This document shows, piece after piece, positions 55,038 through 64,000 of a stretch of DNA of 64,000 bases. The translations under genes were made by a program, and so were the position numbers. The stretch spans positions 80,685,422 to 80,749,421 of the forward strand of contig CP142456.1 in the NCBI GenBank assembly GCA_038049695.1, read 5' to 3'. How positions within the stretch are numbered: the first letter of the stretch is position 1; the number at the start of each line of letters is the position of its first letter. The notes under the pieces are model-generated. The model ran no database searches and had not been told where the DNA came from. It saw nothing but the letters and a program-made list of their open reading frames with translations. The stretch is from Cinnamomum chago. Its lineage: Eukaryota; Streptophyta; Magnoliopsida; Laurales; Lauraceae.

Positions 55038-58000
55038 AAGATGAGAGGTAAAAATCTTCGATTGAGTTTTTGGGTTTCAAATCTTCAAGTCTATATTATC
55101 TTGAACCTGCTTGTGGGAATTAGGATTGGACTTTTAAACCTTTCTCATGCTACTTGCAACTTAGTTTAAAGTTTGAATAATGAGTTTTCATGAACTTGTC
55201 TATTGCCTAATTTGCATGATAATGAGTTTTCATGAACTTGTCTATTGAATATTAGGACAGCTCGTTGTGTTTCGTATTATTCACCTTGGGAGTGCTGTGG
55301 TGGATGTTGGATCCATGTAAAGGGCTAGTTTGGGTGTCCATGCATGCATTCTTTTTCTAATGGACTCTGACCCCAATTCTAATATTTGAATCTCTTATTT
55401 GTATTTGAGGATTTACAGATGGTAATTGGTTTCTCTCTTGTTGTTGCATAGAGGGACCAGGACAATGGTCCGTATGTGGGAACGTCAGCAAGAGAGAACT
55501 CTCCTTAGAAAGATTGATACCTAGTTTATAAGCTCACATATCCTAAGAAACATTACTAGCTTTAAAACAGAATCCAAAATTCCAGTTATAAGACTCAGTG
55601 TAAGCAATGACTGATTGAGTAATAAGACTCAGTGAATTCAGTGAATTCAAAATTCCAGTTATAAGACTCAGTGAATTCAAAATTTGGTCCTGATAATTGC
55701 AAGAAGTCACCTTACCATCAGATTCCGTTAGCCTCACTGGATTTTGAATACTTCAGATTGGACATTGACTCATGTGCATCTTCACCTTCGTTGTTGTTAG
55801 TAACATTGCTGCTCCCTGATAATGGAAATCTGTTCTGTATAGCTTTGTTTTGTTGGTTTTCAAGTGTTGTCTTAAGTCTCTACTGCAGGTTTTGTTCTCA
55901 TTAGTCTGGGTTCTGCACTTTGTTTACTGCAGCATAGTCTGGCTTAACGTGCGGCTGCTGTCCTTGCTCTGACTTTATTTTTTGGGGTTGTCCTTGGACC
56001 AATAGCACTATGGAAAACCCACAGCTCTCTCCCTCCAAAAAACACACACACTGAAAGAGAGAAATTCCACAATTCAAAACAGGACAATATCACCCAAAAG
56101 AAATTATTAGGAATTGGAAAGCTATCAGGACTGCTTTGGCCTGCGTGGGAGCTTTGCTGTACATGCAGGGGTGGCAATACAGCATGGGAAATAAATCTTT
56201 TCTATGTTTATGTCTCTGTCTTTGGTGATTGATTGATTTTCTTTTTTAGAGCTCCTTTGAAGCCGATCTAGAGGGATGGGACTGACTGACTGTAGCCTGA
56301 TTTATAATGATTCCTCCATGAACAATATGGAAGTTGTTAGAATTTACTGGAACTCTTTATTGGAGCATTACTATGAATGTAAATTACTCTAAAGTAACTC
56401 TAAACTGTACACCAGTTCCTGGTAGTGTAACAGGTCCTATCCAATTTGCATTGGCCTGGTAGTGTTCTATTCTCCTCTGACCCGAGATCATCTGCCTTCC
56501 TCTAGGCCATCTATGAGTAGCAGCATTGGCCTTCAGCTATGAAATTTCTTATAGTTTGTTCGGTATTGAATTTTATTTATTTTTTTTATTTTTTGTTGTG
56601 TAATATTTTCACTATCACAAAAAACAAAAAAAAGCTACAAAATTTTACAGCATATTCCTTCATAACAGAGACATGCTTTCTTTTTTTTTTCATTGGCAGG
56701 TAATGTCTTCAAATGGAATCTTGAAGTGTGCTTAGCTGGTCCTGCAAAGATATCATGCATATAGGTTATGTAACCATTGTTGCTACAACATAAAGAAAAA
56801 TATTCTCTTCTTCTATTATGCTGCTTTCCAAAAATTCAAAATGGTCTTGTTGAAAATGGAGACGCCTCACAGTCAAAGAACAAGCTCACGACAATTGATG
56901 ATGTTTTGAAAGGTTTGGTGGAGTGGCTGTGTGCTCAGGTTAGCAATCTGCACAAAACTGTATGGTTCTGTTGGTGCCATATAGCTTCCTTTTTTTTTTT
57001 CTGAGTTTGGTATATGATAGTTGGAAGCGTCAATTTCTAATGGTAGGAAAAAGAACATTTGCAGTCTGTCCACTATTTTTTTTTACTTCAAAGTAAACAA
57101 ATTTCTCATGGGGCAAACTGCTGGCCAAATAGAAATCACTTGATTCACTTGCCCTTCTATTCTACAGAGTCATTCATTTTGCAGTTTGCACAGACTGTTC
57201 CTTTGCTGTGAGACATTGAATGCCTGAGGCTGTATAGCTTTAGATGTTATATGTGATCGTTGTCACACAAGGCATCCTTAAGCACATGGGGATAAGCACA
57301 TGGCTCAATGAACTCATAAAGACTAGCATTCTACCAGAACTATCTTTTTAATATAATAAGCTATATGTTCTATTGTTTGCTGACCCAACTAAGATGGGAC
57401 AAATCTATGGTGGTAAGGATGATGATTATGATTGTGATGATGAAGCCGTGCATTTTTTTTTTTTTTTTTGTGCCCATTGTCAATGCACCTAAGATACATT
57501 TTTATTTGATTTTGTGGCAGTTACCTCCAGCTGATCATAAGTAGTTTGACAATGATGTACTTGTTTATGCAATACTGATGACTTGATGAGTTGATTTACA
57601 TGTTACTTGGATTTTTAAACCTTGCTTTCACTTTTTCTTTAATTATTTGGGGTGGTGAAGTTACGTGCTACCTAATATTGGAGTAATGATTCTATCAAAT
57701 TTTATTTGTTTGTGCAGATTTTGCTGATAAGTATTGGAAGAACACAATTTTAGTTCGAGCTTCATGGGTATCTTTCTCAGGAGTTTTTTTTTTGTGGTTC
57801 ACTTTTGTTGTATTAAGAACAAATACTAATTTTTTTGTTTCTAAAATTGTATTGGTAACGTTGATATGTTGAAATATGTTGAAATATTTTTACTTTCAGC
57901 CTCTTATGCATTTTGGTGGTTTAATTCTGATTGAAGATTTTGATCTGTGGGTTTGGTTTTGATGGTGTAATCCAGTTCATTTTGTTTTTAATCTTTTATT

Positions 58001-58140
58001 AAGGTTCTGTTTTGTAGAATTTGAATTGGAGCTTGAGCTTGAGATTAATTTATTTCATTCATGTATGGGCACAACTGTTTTGTATTGGTTGAATTTAGTT
58101 TCAATTTAACAGGATATTAATGGTTTACATTCAATTTCTA
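55038..58140. other. CACTA-2 3' interval
   Basis: Mostly without recognisable genes. Around 56836-56938 the plus strand reads NGLVENGDASQSKNKLTTID then DVLKGLVEWLCAQ followed by a GT, which looks like a captured exon of an unidentified gene. Around 57720-57770 a GTGCAG acceptor precedes a short open piece. Both are tentative. Confidence 0.35.
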
Positions 58141-58681
58141 AAAAAAAAAAAAAACACAATCACGGCGCGCAATGCACGCCATATATTAGATCTTTCCAAT
58201 CCTTTTGCGGCCCTCTTTGGACGCCATAAATTCATTCTAAAAACCCATTTACGGCCTACGCCTACACGCCGTAACAACGATTTACAAAATTAATTTACGG
58301 CGTGCGCGTGCACGTTGTAAAAGACCTTCATTAACGGCATTCGTTTAGCGCCGTGAATACGTTCGGAAAGTCATAGCAAACCTCACTTACGGCCTACGCC
58401 TACACGCCGTAACAACGATTTACAAAATTAATTTACGGCGTGCGCGTGTACGTTGTAAAAGACCTTCATTAACGGCATTCGTTTAGTGCCGTGAATACGT
58501 TCGGAAAGTCATAGTAAACCTCACTTACGGCATGCATTTGAGTATGTTACGGCCCGCAAATGCGCGTCGTTAATACACATGCCCTTTTACGGCTGGAGCT
58601 TTTACGGCTCGCTAGTTTGCGCCGTGAAACTTGGTTTACGGCGCAAAATGCGCGCCGTAAAAGCCCTGTTTTGGTGTAGTG
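58141..58681. repeat. CACTA-2 right subterminal zone and end
   Basis: ACGGCGTGC/GCACGCCGT motifs. It includes a 138-base unit tandemly duplicated at 58251-58388 and 58389-58526 with few differences, then the right terminal repeat ending GTAGTG at 58681. Confidence 0.9.
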
Positions 58682-58684
58682 CAG

Positions 58685-58768
58685 GTGAGTGAAACTGTGA
58701 AACCCTCTGTTTTTTTTTTCTCCTCCTCTCTGCTATGAGAGAGAATCAGTGGCCCACCTTCGATCTAC
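58685..58768 (-). other. Copia leader, part adjoining the primer site
   Basis: Short remainder of the leader cut off from gag by CACTA-2. Contains GTGGCCCACCTTCGATCT, also present at about 42518. Confidence 0.7.
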
Positions 58769-58780
58769 GCTCTGATACCA
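58769..58780 (-). promoter_or_regulatory. Copia primer-binding site (tRNA-iMet)
   Basis: On the minus strand TGGTATCAGAGC lies three bases inside the 5' LTR, the classic match to the 3' end of initiator methionine tRNA used to prime minus-strand synthesis. Confidence 0.93.
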
Positions 58781-58783
58781 GTT

Positions 58784-59333
58784 TGTTGTGGGAAGCTAAT
58801 GGTGGGTAATGAAACGATCTCAGACACACAAATAAACAACCACAAATTTACACATGATTTACGTGGTTCGGCTAAAATGCCTATGTCCACAGGCAGCTGA
58901 GATCAATGCACTACTAGTAACAAGGATATTACAACAAGGATAAAAGATCCTCACAAACTCAAATCCCCGTTACACCCAAACTCTCACAGTGGCTTACTCC
59001 ACCTCACACACAGAAGGTTCCCACTCACTCTCACACTACAGTAGGCTCCTTTTCTCCATTTGCTTCACACCGTAGCATCACTCCCTTTTATAGGAGTTCT
59101 TAGGAGACAATGCATTTAATTTGGGTATGTGAAATCGTCCACTTGAAGATTCACAATCCAAAGAGATTGTGTCTCACAACCCAATGTGAGCTTCAAAGTC
59201 TCCATTTCCGGCTGCAACAGGTGGGAGTCACATCTAATGCAAGTGCACTACATGCATCTCAATTAAGATGGCTCTCAGTGAAAGTCAACAATAGCTGCAT
59301 GAGAGTATGGCTGAATTGAGCCATTTATCAACA
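58784..59333 (-). repeat. Copia 5' LTR
   Basis: TGTTGTGGGAAGC...TTTATCAACA, followed by the target duplication GGTAG at 59334-59338. Confidence 0.95.
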
Positions 59334-60118
59334 GGTAGCTCCAAATAGTCAGAGGTTTCTGTTACCAGATTGAACATGAGCGCTTTTCTGATTCCAGGGC
59401 AAAGCCAATACAAGACCCGGTTATGATAAACTGCATTTTGGTCTGGCTTAATCGAACCAAGATCATGTGGTTTGGAGGCCGTCTTAAGCAATTTCCATCC
59501 ACTTTTATCAGATGAGTAGATCTCAAATTGATATGATGCCTGCTTCTCTCCGTCAGGGTTGATGCTATGGGCCATCACAATCTTGAAAAAGGCTCTGTTG
59601 TTGCAACTAGAATTGATGATTCTGGGGTTGTTTTCGAAGGTGAGTCCACACAAAGAATCATGGTGCCCCATGTTTGGATTTGGAAGACGAGCACACTCTT
59701 TGGTCAATGGATTGGAGATGTAGCACTGATTGAGATCAGCCCTTTGTCTGCTGAGAAAATAGGAGAAGAGCAATCCATTGCACGAGAGATGATTCAGGTA
59801 AGTTGATACAGGAGGGACTCGTTGTCTTTGACTTTGCATTGGAGAATCAAGAAAGAAGTCAAGCTCTGAACTCTGCATTCTTCTTTGGCCTTCTTCGATG
59901 CACGTGTATCTGCGAAAACTATCATGCCGAATCCATGCAACATTGACGGTGTAGTTGAGCAACAATGGGCAGCCAGTGATCAAAGATTGCCATCGTTTAC
60001 ACACATTGAAGCATTGGATGATGGAGGTTAGTGGCAACAAAAGCAGAATCTCCACGGTCAAATCATTGCTCAAATCTTCTATTGTGGTGATTCTTCTCTT
60101 CTCTGTCCCCTCCTCCAT
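59334..60118 (-). pseudogene. F4 F-box gene, 5' part of main exon
   Basis: Start codon at 60118 and about 260 residues of an F-box protein: IEDLSNDLTVEILLLLPLTS, CKRWQSLI, SCNGLLFSYFLS, ISNPLTKECARLP, HDSLCGLTFENNPRI, YQFEIYSSDKSGWKLLK, NAVYHNRVLYWLCPG and LVTETSDYLELP, where the Copia element enters. The rest of the exon is 22 kb away at 36626-37015 and the tail exon at 34713-34824. Counting the duplication once, the two parts add to an exact number of codons (1,179 bases) before the donor, with no stop. The gene was therefore intact when the Copia element landed. Confidence 0.92.
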
Positions 60119-62334
60119 TCAATAGCGTCTTGTATTGCTTAGAAGCTAAAAGAAATTGGGCTGGATCTGTTGTTACTAATGGATGTGATATTGATGGCAT
60201 TAGTAGTATAAACATTTGGAAAGTCCTTTTAACAGAAGAAGAAGAAGAAGAAAGTTACTGAAAAACAATTGGGAAATCTTGAAAATTGAAAAACATACCT
60301 GGACTGATATGAGATTTGATGAGGAAAAGAGCATTGGCCGGTGCTTATAGAGGGAGTTCTAATGGGAATGGGAGGGACATGGTTTGTTTTGGAGTTGGAG
60401 AAGACTGGTTTTGAGATTTTTGGAGACGTATGTGTGTTTGTTTGTGAGAAACTAGGAAATAAGATATGGATGGATTCTTGGGCTGGCAAAAAAAAAAAAT
60501 AGAATAGGTTTTGAGAAAGTGTTGGATTTGGATATGAATGTGTTTCATCTTCGGCTGGCAAAAAAATAGGAATGGCCGGATTGAGATTAGATTCAAAAAT
60601 TTTGGTTAGATTGAGATCTATCATCAGGGTCCCTCAGTCGGTCAAAGATTATTAACTTATGATGGTAGGCTGATGCTAAGATGGCAATTTGAGGAGGGTA
60701 GACGAATTCTCAAATGGGGGTTGAAAAGTGATGGATGGATTACATGTGGGCCAACTCTTGTTGCATGTGGCCCACCATCACATGGAGCTTTTGGGCCTCA
60801 TCTTTCCTTCTTTTACATCTTCCAGGAAGACATGGAGGCCTGCCAGTGCCATTAGATATATTTGCATGATGAAAGATTTGGATTTTTATAATTTGTTTTT
60901 TGAATATTTTAGAAGTTGCCAGTCTGACAGGATTTATTAGAGTTAAATTCAATGAGAATAATACACAATAGGAAGGGGAACAATTTTTTATTGACTATGA
61001 TTTTCATAGGGCCCCCCAAGAGTGACCTCAAAAACCTTCCAATGGGGCTATTCTGTGAAGTTTTGTTTTTTACATGTAAAGATATCAGTAGAACTTGTTC
61101 CACTAGGATTTAAACTTTGGTAAGTGTTTATACATTAAAGGCACGTGATATTAGTGAGTTGGATTACCTTAACTTGGCCTCACTCAAGTTATCTGATTGG
61201 AAGACAAATGGAGAAAGAAATTGTAGGAAAAGATTCACCTTGAGGCAGGGCCTATTCACAGATCTGATTACCAAATAAAGATAGTTCCTTTCAGTTCCTT
61301 AAAAGGGACAAATAAGATAGCGTTTGGATACCATAGTCCTCCAATTATTCTCCTCTTTCAAAAAAAAGATTGATTGAAATCATCTTTAAAAAAAGATGGA
61401 TCCCATTCTACATTAAACCATTGGTAATATTTCTTTCCAGCCCAATCCTTTTAAACAGAAGAGTATGGAAAGTTGTCTATAATTTGTCCTCAATTTTCAT
61501 CAAGCACCAAATTATCAAAATAAAAAGGGTTTTTGACCATACACTTGTCTTTAGAATTAGATATGTCCTTTACCTTGTTCAGGTTTAAATAATTCCCTAG
61601 AGGCGTGTTGTATTTGTTGTATGTAGGAAAAATGACAGGAATACCCCTCATTATATGATGTTTGTAATATATTGGATCAGCCTTTTGTCCTTCATTTTCT
61701 ATATATAGTGCCTATTTCATATTTCTATACTCCTCTTGGCCAAGTATATTTTCCCTTCTATAATCTCTCAAGGCGATGGATCCTTCCTTCTTTCTTTCTC
61801 TCTCTATTTTTTTTTGTACCAAATAGGCTACAAATAATAGCTTATTTGTTGTGAATTTATTTTAATGGATATTCTTTGCTTAATAATAATTTTTAATTCC
61901 TTTTTTGTAAAATCAAATTGATACTTTACTTATAAAAGAATTGAAAGATTCTTTTCGTGATTGTTATAATGAGAAAAGAAGTGCCACAAGTAGTTGGTGA
62001 AATTATGTTAGTCCACCGTCTTTGCCCCACAGAAGATATTTCTGGCTCCACCACTAATCAAAATCATTAGGGAGTGATTGAATCCACTCAACCCAAAACA
62101 CACATCCAATCCAAATCACACACAACAAAACCCAACATAAAATTTCCAATAATAATATTTAGAAGAGATTGATTTATATTAACAGAAAAATATACACTCA
62201 AAACTCAGACAGAGAGGGAATAAACACTAATTAGTAAAAACCTATAACAAGAACATGAAATATGTCAAAGGCTCCTATGCAAACATATTATCAAACGTTA
62301 ACTGACACTACTCCTTAATTATCAACCAAAATGA
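60119..62334. repeat. F-box cluster spacer between F4 and F5
   Basis: 60119-60235 matches the F3 5' flank (33005-33130). 60720-60800, 61140-61450 and 62040-62330 match other cluster spacers. The stretch 60236-60620 is not shared and has no recognised gene. Confidence 0.5.
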
Positions 62335-63927
62335 TCAGGATGCTGACTTCCAACGCCCCATTAATAGTTTCCTAGCATAATTAGAAAGTTTCTTTAACTG
62401 TTTTGAAATTTCTCCATGCCTGCAAAGGGACAACCACCATTAACAAATGGAAATTCACAATACAAATTGCAGCAAGATCTAACTATATATATATATGCTA
62501 ATGAAAATCATCATCCCCAAGACCCCAACTACAAACATTGATTCATTTTTAGGGAAGAAAATGATTACATTCAAACTACAATATCATGCAAAAGTTTCCC
62601 CACACCATACATTTGCCTTGTGATCATCATGATCATGTGATAATTACATTCCAACTACAATATCATGGATACTTTTCAAGAGTTTGCTCACACCATACAT
62701 TTGCATTGTGATCATCATGATCACGGGGCTTCCATCCCTTTAGTTGGGGGCATCTAGTAGACCAAGTCCCCTTGGCTGGAAAAAAAAAAAAAAAAAACAG
62801 CCATTACAATAGCATAACTTTACCTCTTAGATATGGATGTTTTAGTAGGAGTGTAACGAAAGAACTTGTGCGGAGAAATGTACCCAGTGTTGACAGTCTC
62901 AAAAACATCCTTCTTCAGTCTTCACATCATATGATACAATATTCCGTTTGGAGTTTTCAAGTAGGAGAACTTTATCATCTCCTTGGCAACTCAAGTCTAT
63001 AGGTTTCATAGATAGAAATAATGTTTTTCCTATCAACAATGGAAAAGTGCCGAGATCTCTCTCCAATGCTCTTTTCAAGTCTGCATTATGCAACATCAAC
63101 CATTCACCGCTCGTAGTAGACATCTTCAACACGTATAGTCGCAAGCAGTCACAGAAAATCTGAATGCAGTGCAATTGCCCATTACACTCCTTCAAAACGC
63201 TTCCACTCAATGCGAATGCATCATACTTTTGAGGCAAATCCAAATAGTCAGAAGTTTTTGTATCCATATTGAACATGAGAGCATGTTTTATGCAACGGCA
63301 CTGCCAATACAAGACCCGGTTGAAATAAACTGCATTTTCCTCTAGCCTGTGCCAACAAAGATGTGGCCTGCAGGGTCTGGAGGCCCTTCCAAGCCTTCCC
63401 CACCTCCTTTTTTCAGATGAGTACATCTCAAATTCATGAAGTGCCTCCCCGGTTAAATAAGGGCCAACCCTATAGGCCATCACAACCTTGTACAAGGCTA
63501 CATTGTTGTTGCTGTTGCTGTTGCTTGAGTCGTTTTCTAAGGAGAGTCCGAAAACAGAATCACTGCACAGCATGGATGGATTTGGAAGACGAACACACTC
63601 TTTGGTCCATGGATTGGAGATGTAGCACTCACCGATATTAGCGCTTCCACTCATGAAATGATAGGAAAAGAGCAATCCATTGCACGAGGAGATATGAAGC
63701 GTGTAATCGCAATATTGCCTTGTTGGAAAGCCAACAGAGAAGTCAAGCTCTGAACTCTGCATTTGACTTTGGCCTTTTTTAAGGCACATAAATTCGTGAT
63801 AAGTAGTAGTTGCAGCATTTACAGTGAATGGGCTGCCACTGATCAGAGATCTCCACCTTTTACAGACATCGTAGCATTGGATGATGGAGTTCAGCGGCAA
63901 CAAAAGCAGAATCTCCATCGTTATATC
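62335..63927 (-). pseudogene. F5 F-box gene, frameshifted and cut near its 5' end
   Basis: Main exon 63927-62824 and tail exon 62419-62335. The F-box is cut: sequence begins at ITMEILLLLPLNSII and CKRWRSLI, the first roughly 15-20 codons being replaced by foreign DNA at 63928. Motifs: SCNGLLFS, ISNPWTKECVRLP, ENDSSNSNSNNNVALYK, AVYFNRVLYWQC, KECNGQLHCIQ, SCQGDDKVLL. A 7-base insertion at about 62913-62926 (CTTCAGTCTTCACATC) shifts the frame after SYDVK; the shifted frame then gives FETVNTGYISPHKFFRYTPT and the donor AG|GTAAAG. The tail exon (acceptor TTTGCAG) has no 11-residue unit: HGEIS, KQLKKLSNYARKLL, stop. Subfamily of F1. Confidence 0.82.
62425..62822 (-). other. F5 intron
   Basis: Intron between the F5 main and tail exons. 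It has a 90-base direct repeat (CACACCATACATTTGCxTTGTGATCATCATGATCA) at about 62600-62640 and 62690-62725. No gene. Confidence 0.5.
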
Positions 63928-64000
63928 TGTGTGGGGGCCATATCGCGAACCGATTTCATCTTGAGCTCGGCAAGGGCACGCCTGTATCGGTCTCGGATCG
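63928..64000. mobile_element. Probable LTR element edge entering F5
   Basis: Homology to F-box genes ends at 63927 (GATATAACG on the minus strand), and foreign sequence starts with TGTGTGGGGG, a possible LTR start (TG). Only 73 bases are visible, so neither the other end nor a target duplication can be checked. Confidence 0.35.

Larger units (their letters stand above)
50273..55945 (+). repeat. Dispersed direct duplication in CACTA-2
   Basis: About 110 bases starting GCTTTGTTTTGTTGGTTTT occur at 50273-50395 and 55842-55945 in the same orientation, with small differences. They bracket the second gene. Only the two end blocks are repetitive; the interval is not. Confidence 0.8.
42758..58681 (+). 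mobile_element. CACTA-2, complete CACTA (En/Spm) transposon nested in Copia
   Basis: 15,924 bases with terminal inverted repeats starting CACTACACCAAAACAGGGCT, identical for the first 37 bases at both ends. The target duplication is CAG (42755-42757 and 58682-58684). Subterminal zones carry a different motif from CACTA-1, TTACGGCGTGC and GCACGCCGTAA. It carries two transposon genes without stops and a captured purine permease fragment. Identical ends and open genes make this the most intact mobile element in the window. Confidence 0.96.
37021..59333 (-). mobile_element. Ty1/Copia retrotransposon inserted in F4 (itself split by CACTA-2)
   Basis: Two LTRs of 551 and 550 bases with ends TGTTG...CAACA and a 5-base target duplication GGTAG. 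It has a tRNA-iMet primer site and a polypurine tract at the right places, and a gag-pol frame on the minus strand. Without CACTA-2 and its three-base duplication it would be about 6.4 kb, normal for Copia. By eye the LTRs differ by 9 substitutions, mostly transitions, and one indel, so the insertion is fairly young. The polyprotein frame has four stops. Motifs suggest the Tork/TNT1-like branch. Confidence 0.95.

Noticed and set aside
60229-60624. 131-residue frame on the minus strand
   Set aside because: Ends in a phenylalanine run from a GAA repeat; no motif and no conservation in other spacers.

Overview
The window is nuclear DNA of a flowering plant. Evidence: AT-rich, intron-bearing genes with GT-AG splice sites; an expanded F-box gene family; plant-type Copia, CACTA (En/Spm), LINE and SINE elements; a nuclear copy of a plant mitochondrial nad5 piece; and captured pieces of two plant gene families (purine permease and ATL RING-H2). 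The species cannot be told from the sequence.

The backbone is a tandem F-box cluster, all on the minus strand, embedded in homologous spacers. Seven copies can be traced: F1 (1185-2464, open), a 5' scrap (3176-3255), copy A keeping only a 3' exon (5419-5590), F2 (9425-11192, the only copy complete and open by eye), F3 (29531-33004, broken), F4 (split into 34713-37020 and 59334-60118) and F5 (62335-63927, frameshifted and cut near its 5' end). In most copies the apparent stop of the F-box reading frame lies inside a splice donor (AG|GTAA). A second exon, conserved in frame and in its acceptor, lies downstream in four copies. It adds a charged tail with 3, 2, 1 or 0 copies of an 11-residue repeat. 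This hidden tail exon is the main new observation.

Mobile elements fill about two thirds of the window. CACTA-1 (11443-27503, target duplication AGA) sits 250 bp upstream of F2. It carries a full-length tnp2 transposase gene, a second transposon gene with two in-frame stops, an unrecognised two-repeat open frame, a 172-bp tandem array and a captured RING-H2 segment. A 2.3-kb solo-LTR candidate (target duplication CCATC) splits F3. A Copia element (37021-59333, target duplication GGTAG) splits F4, and is itself split by CACTA-2 (42758-58681, target duplication CAG). CACTA-2 carries intact-looking transposase genes and a captured purine-permease fragment. The nest is therefore F-box gene, then Copia, then CACTA, then captured host gene. 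LINE 3' ends lie at the same intron site in F3 and F4 but not in F2, which orders the duplications. A SINE at 4904-5057 has empty sites in two sister spacers, and a palindrome of about 490 bp lies at 7430-7920.

The genes do not form a pathway. F-box proteins normally act as substrate adaptors of SCF ubiquitin ligases, and the remainder is transposon machinery. All splice structures are read from the sequence only, without transcript support.
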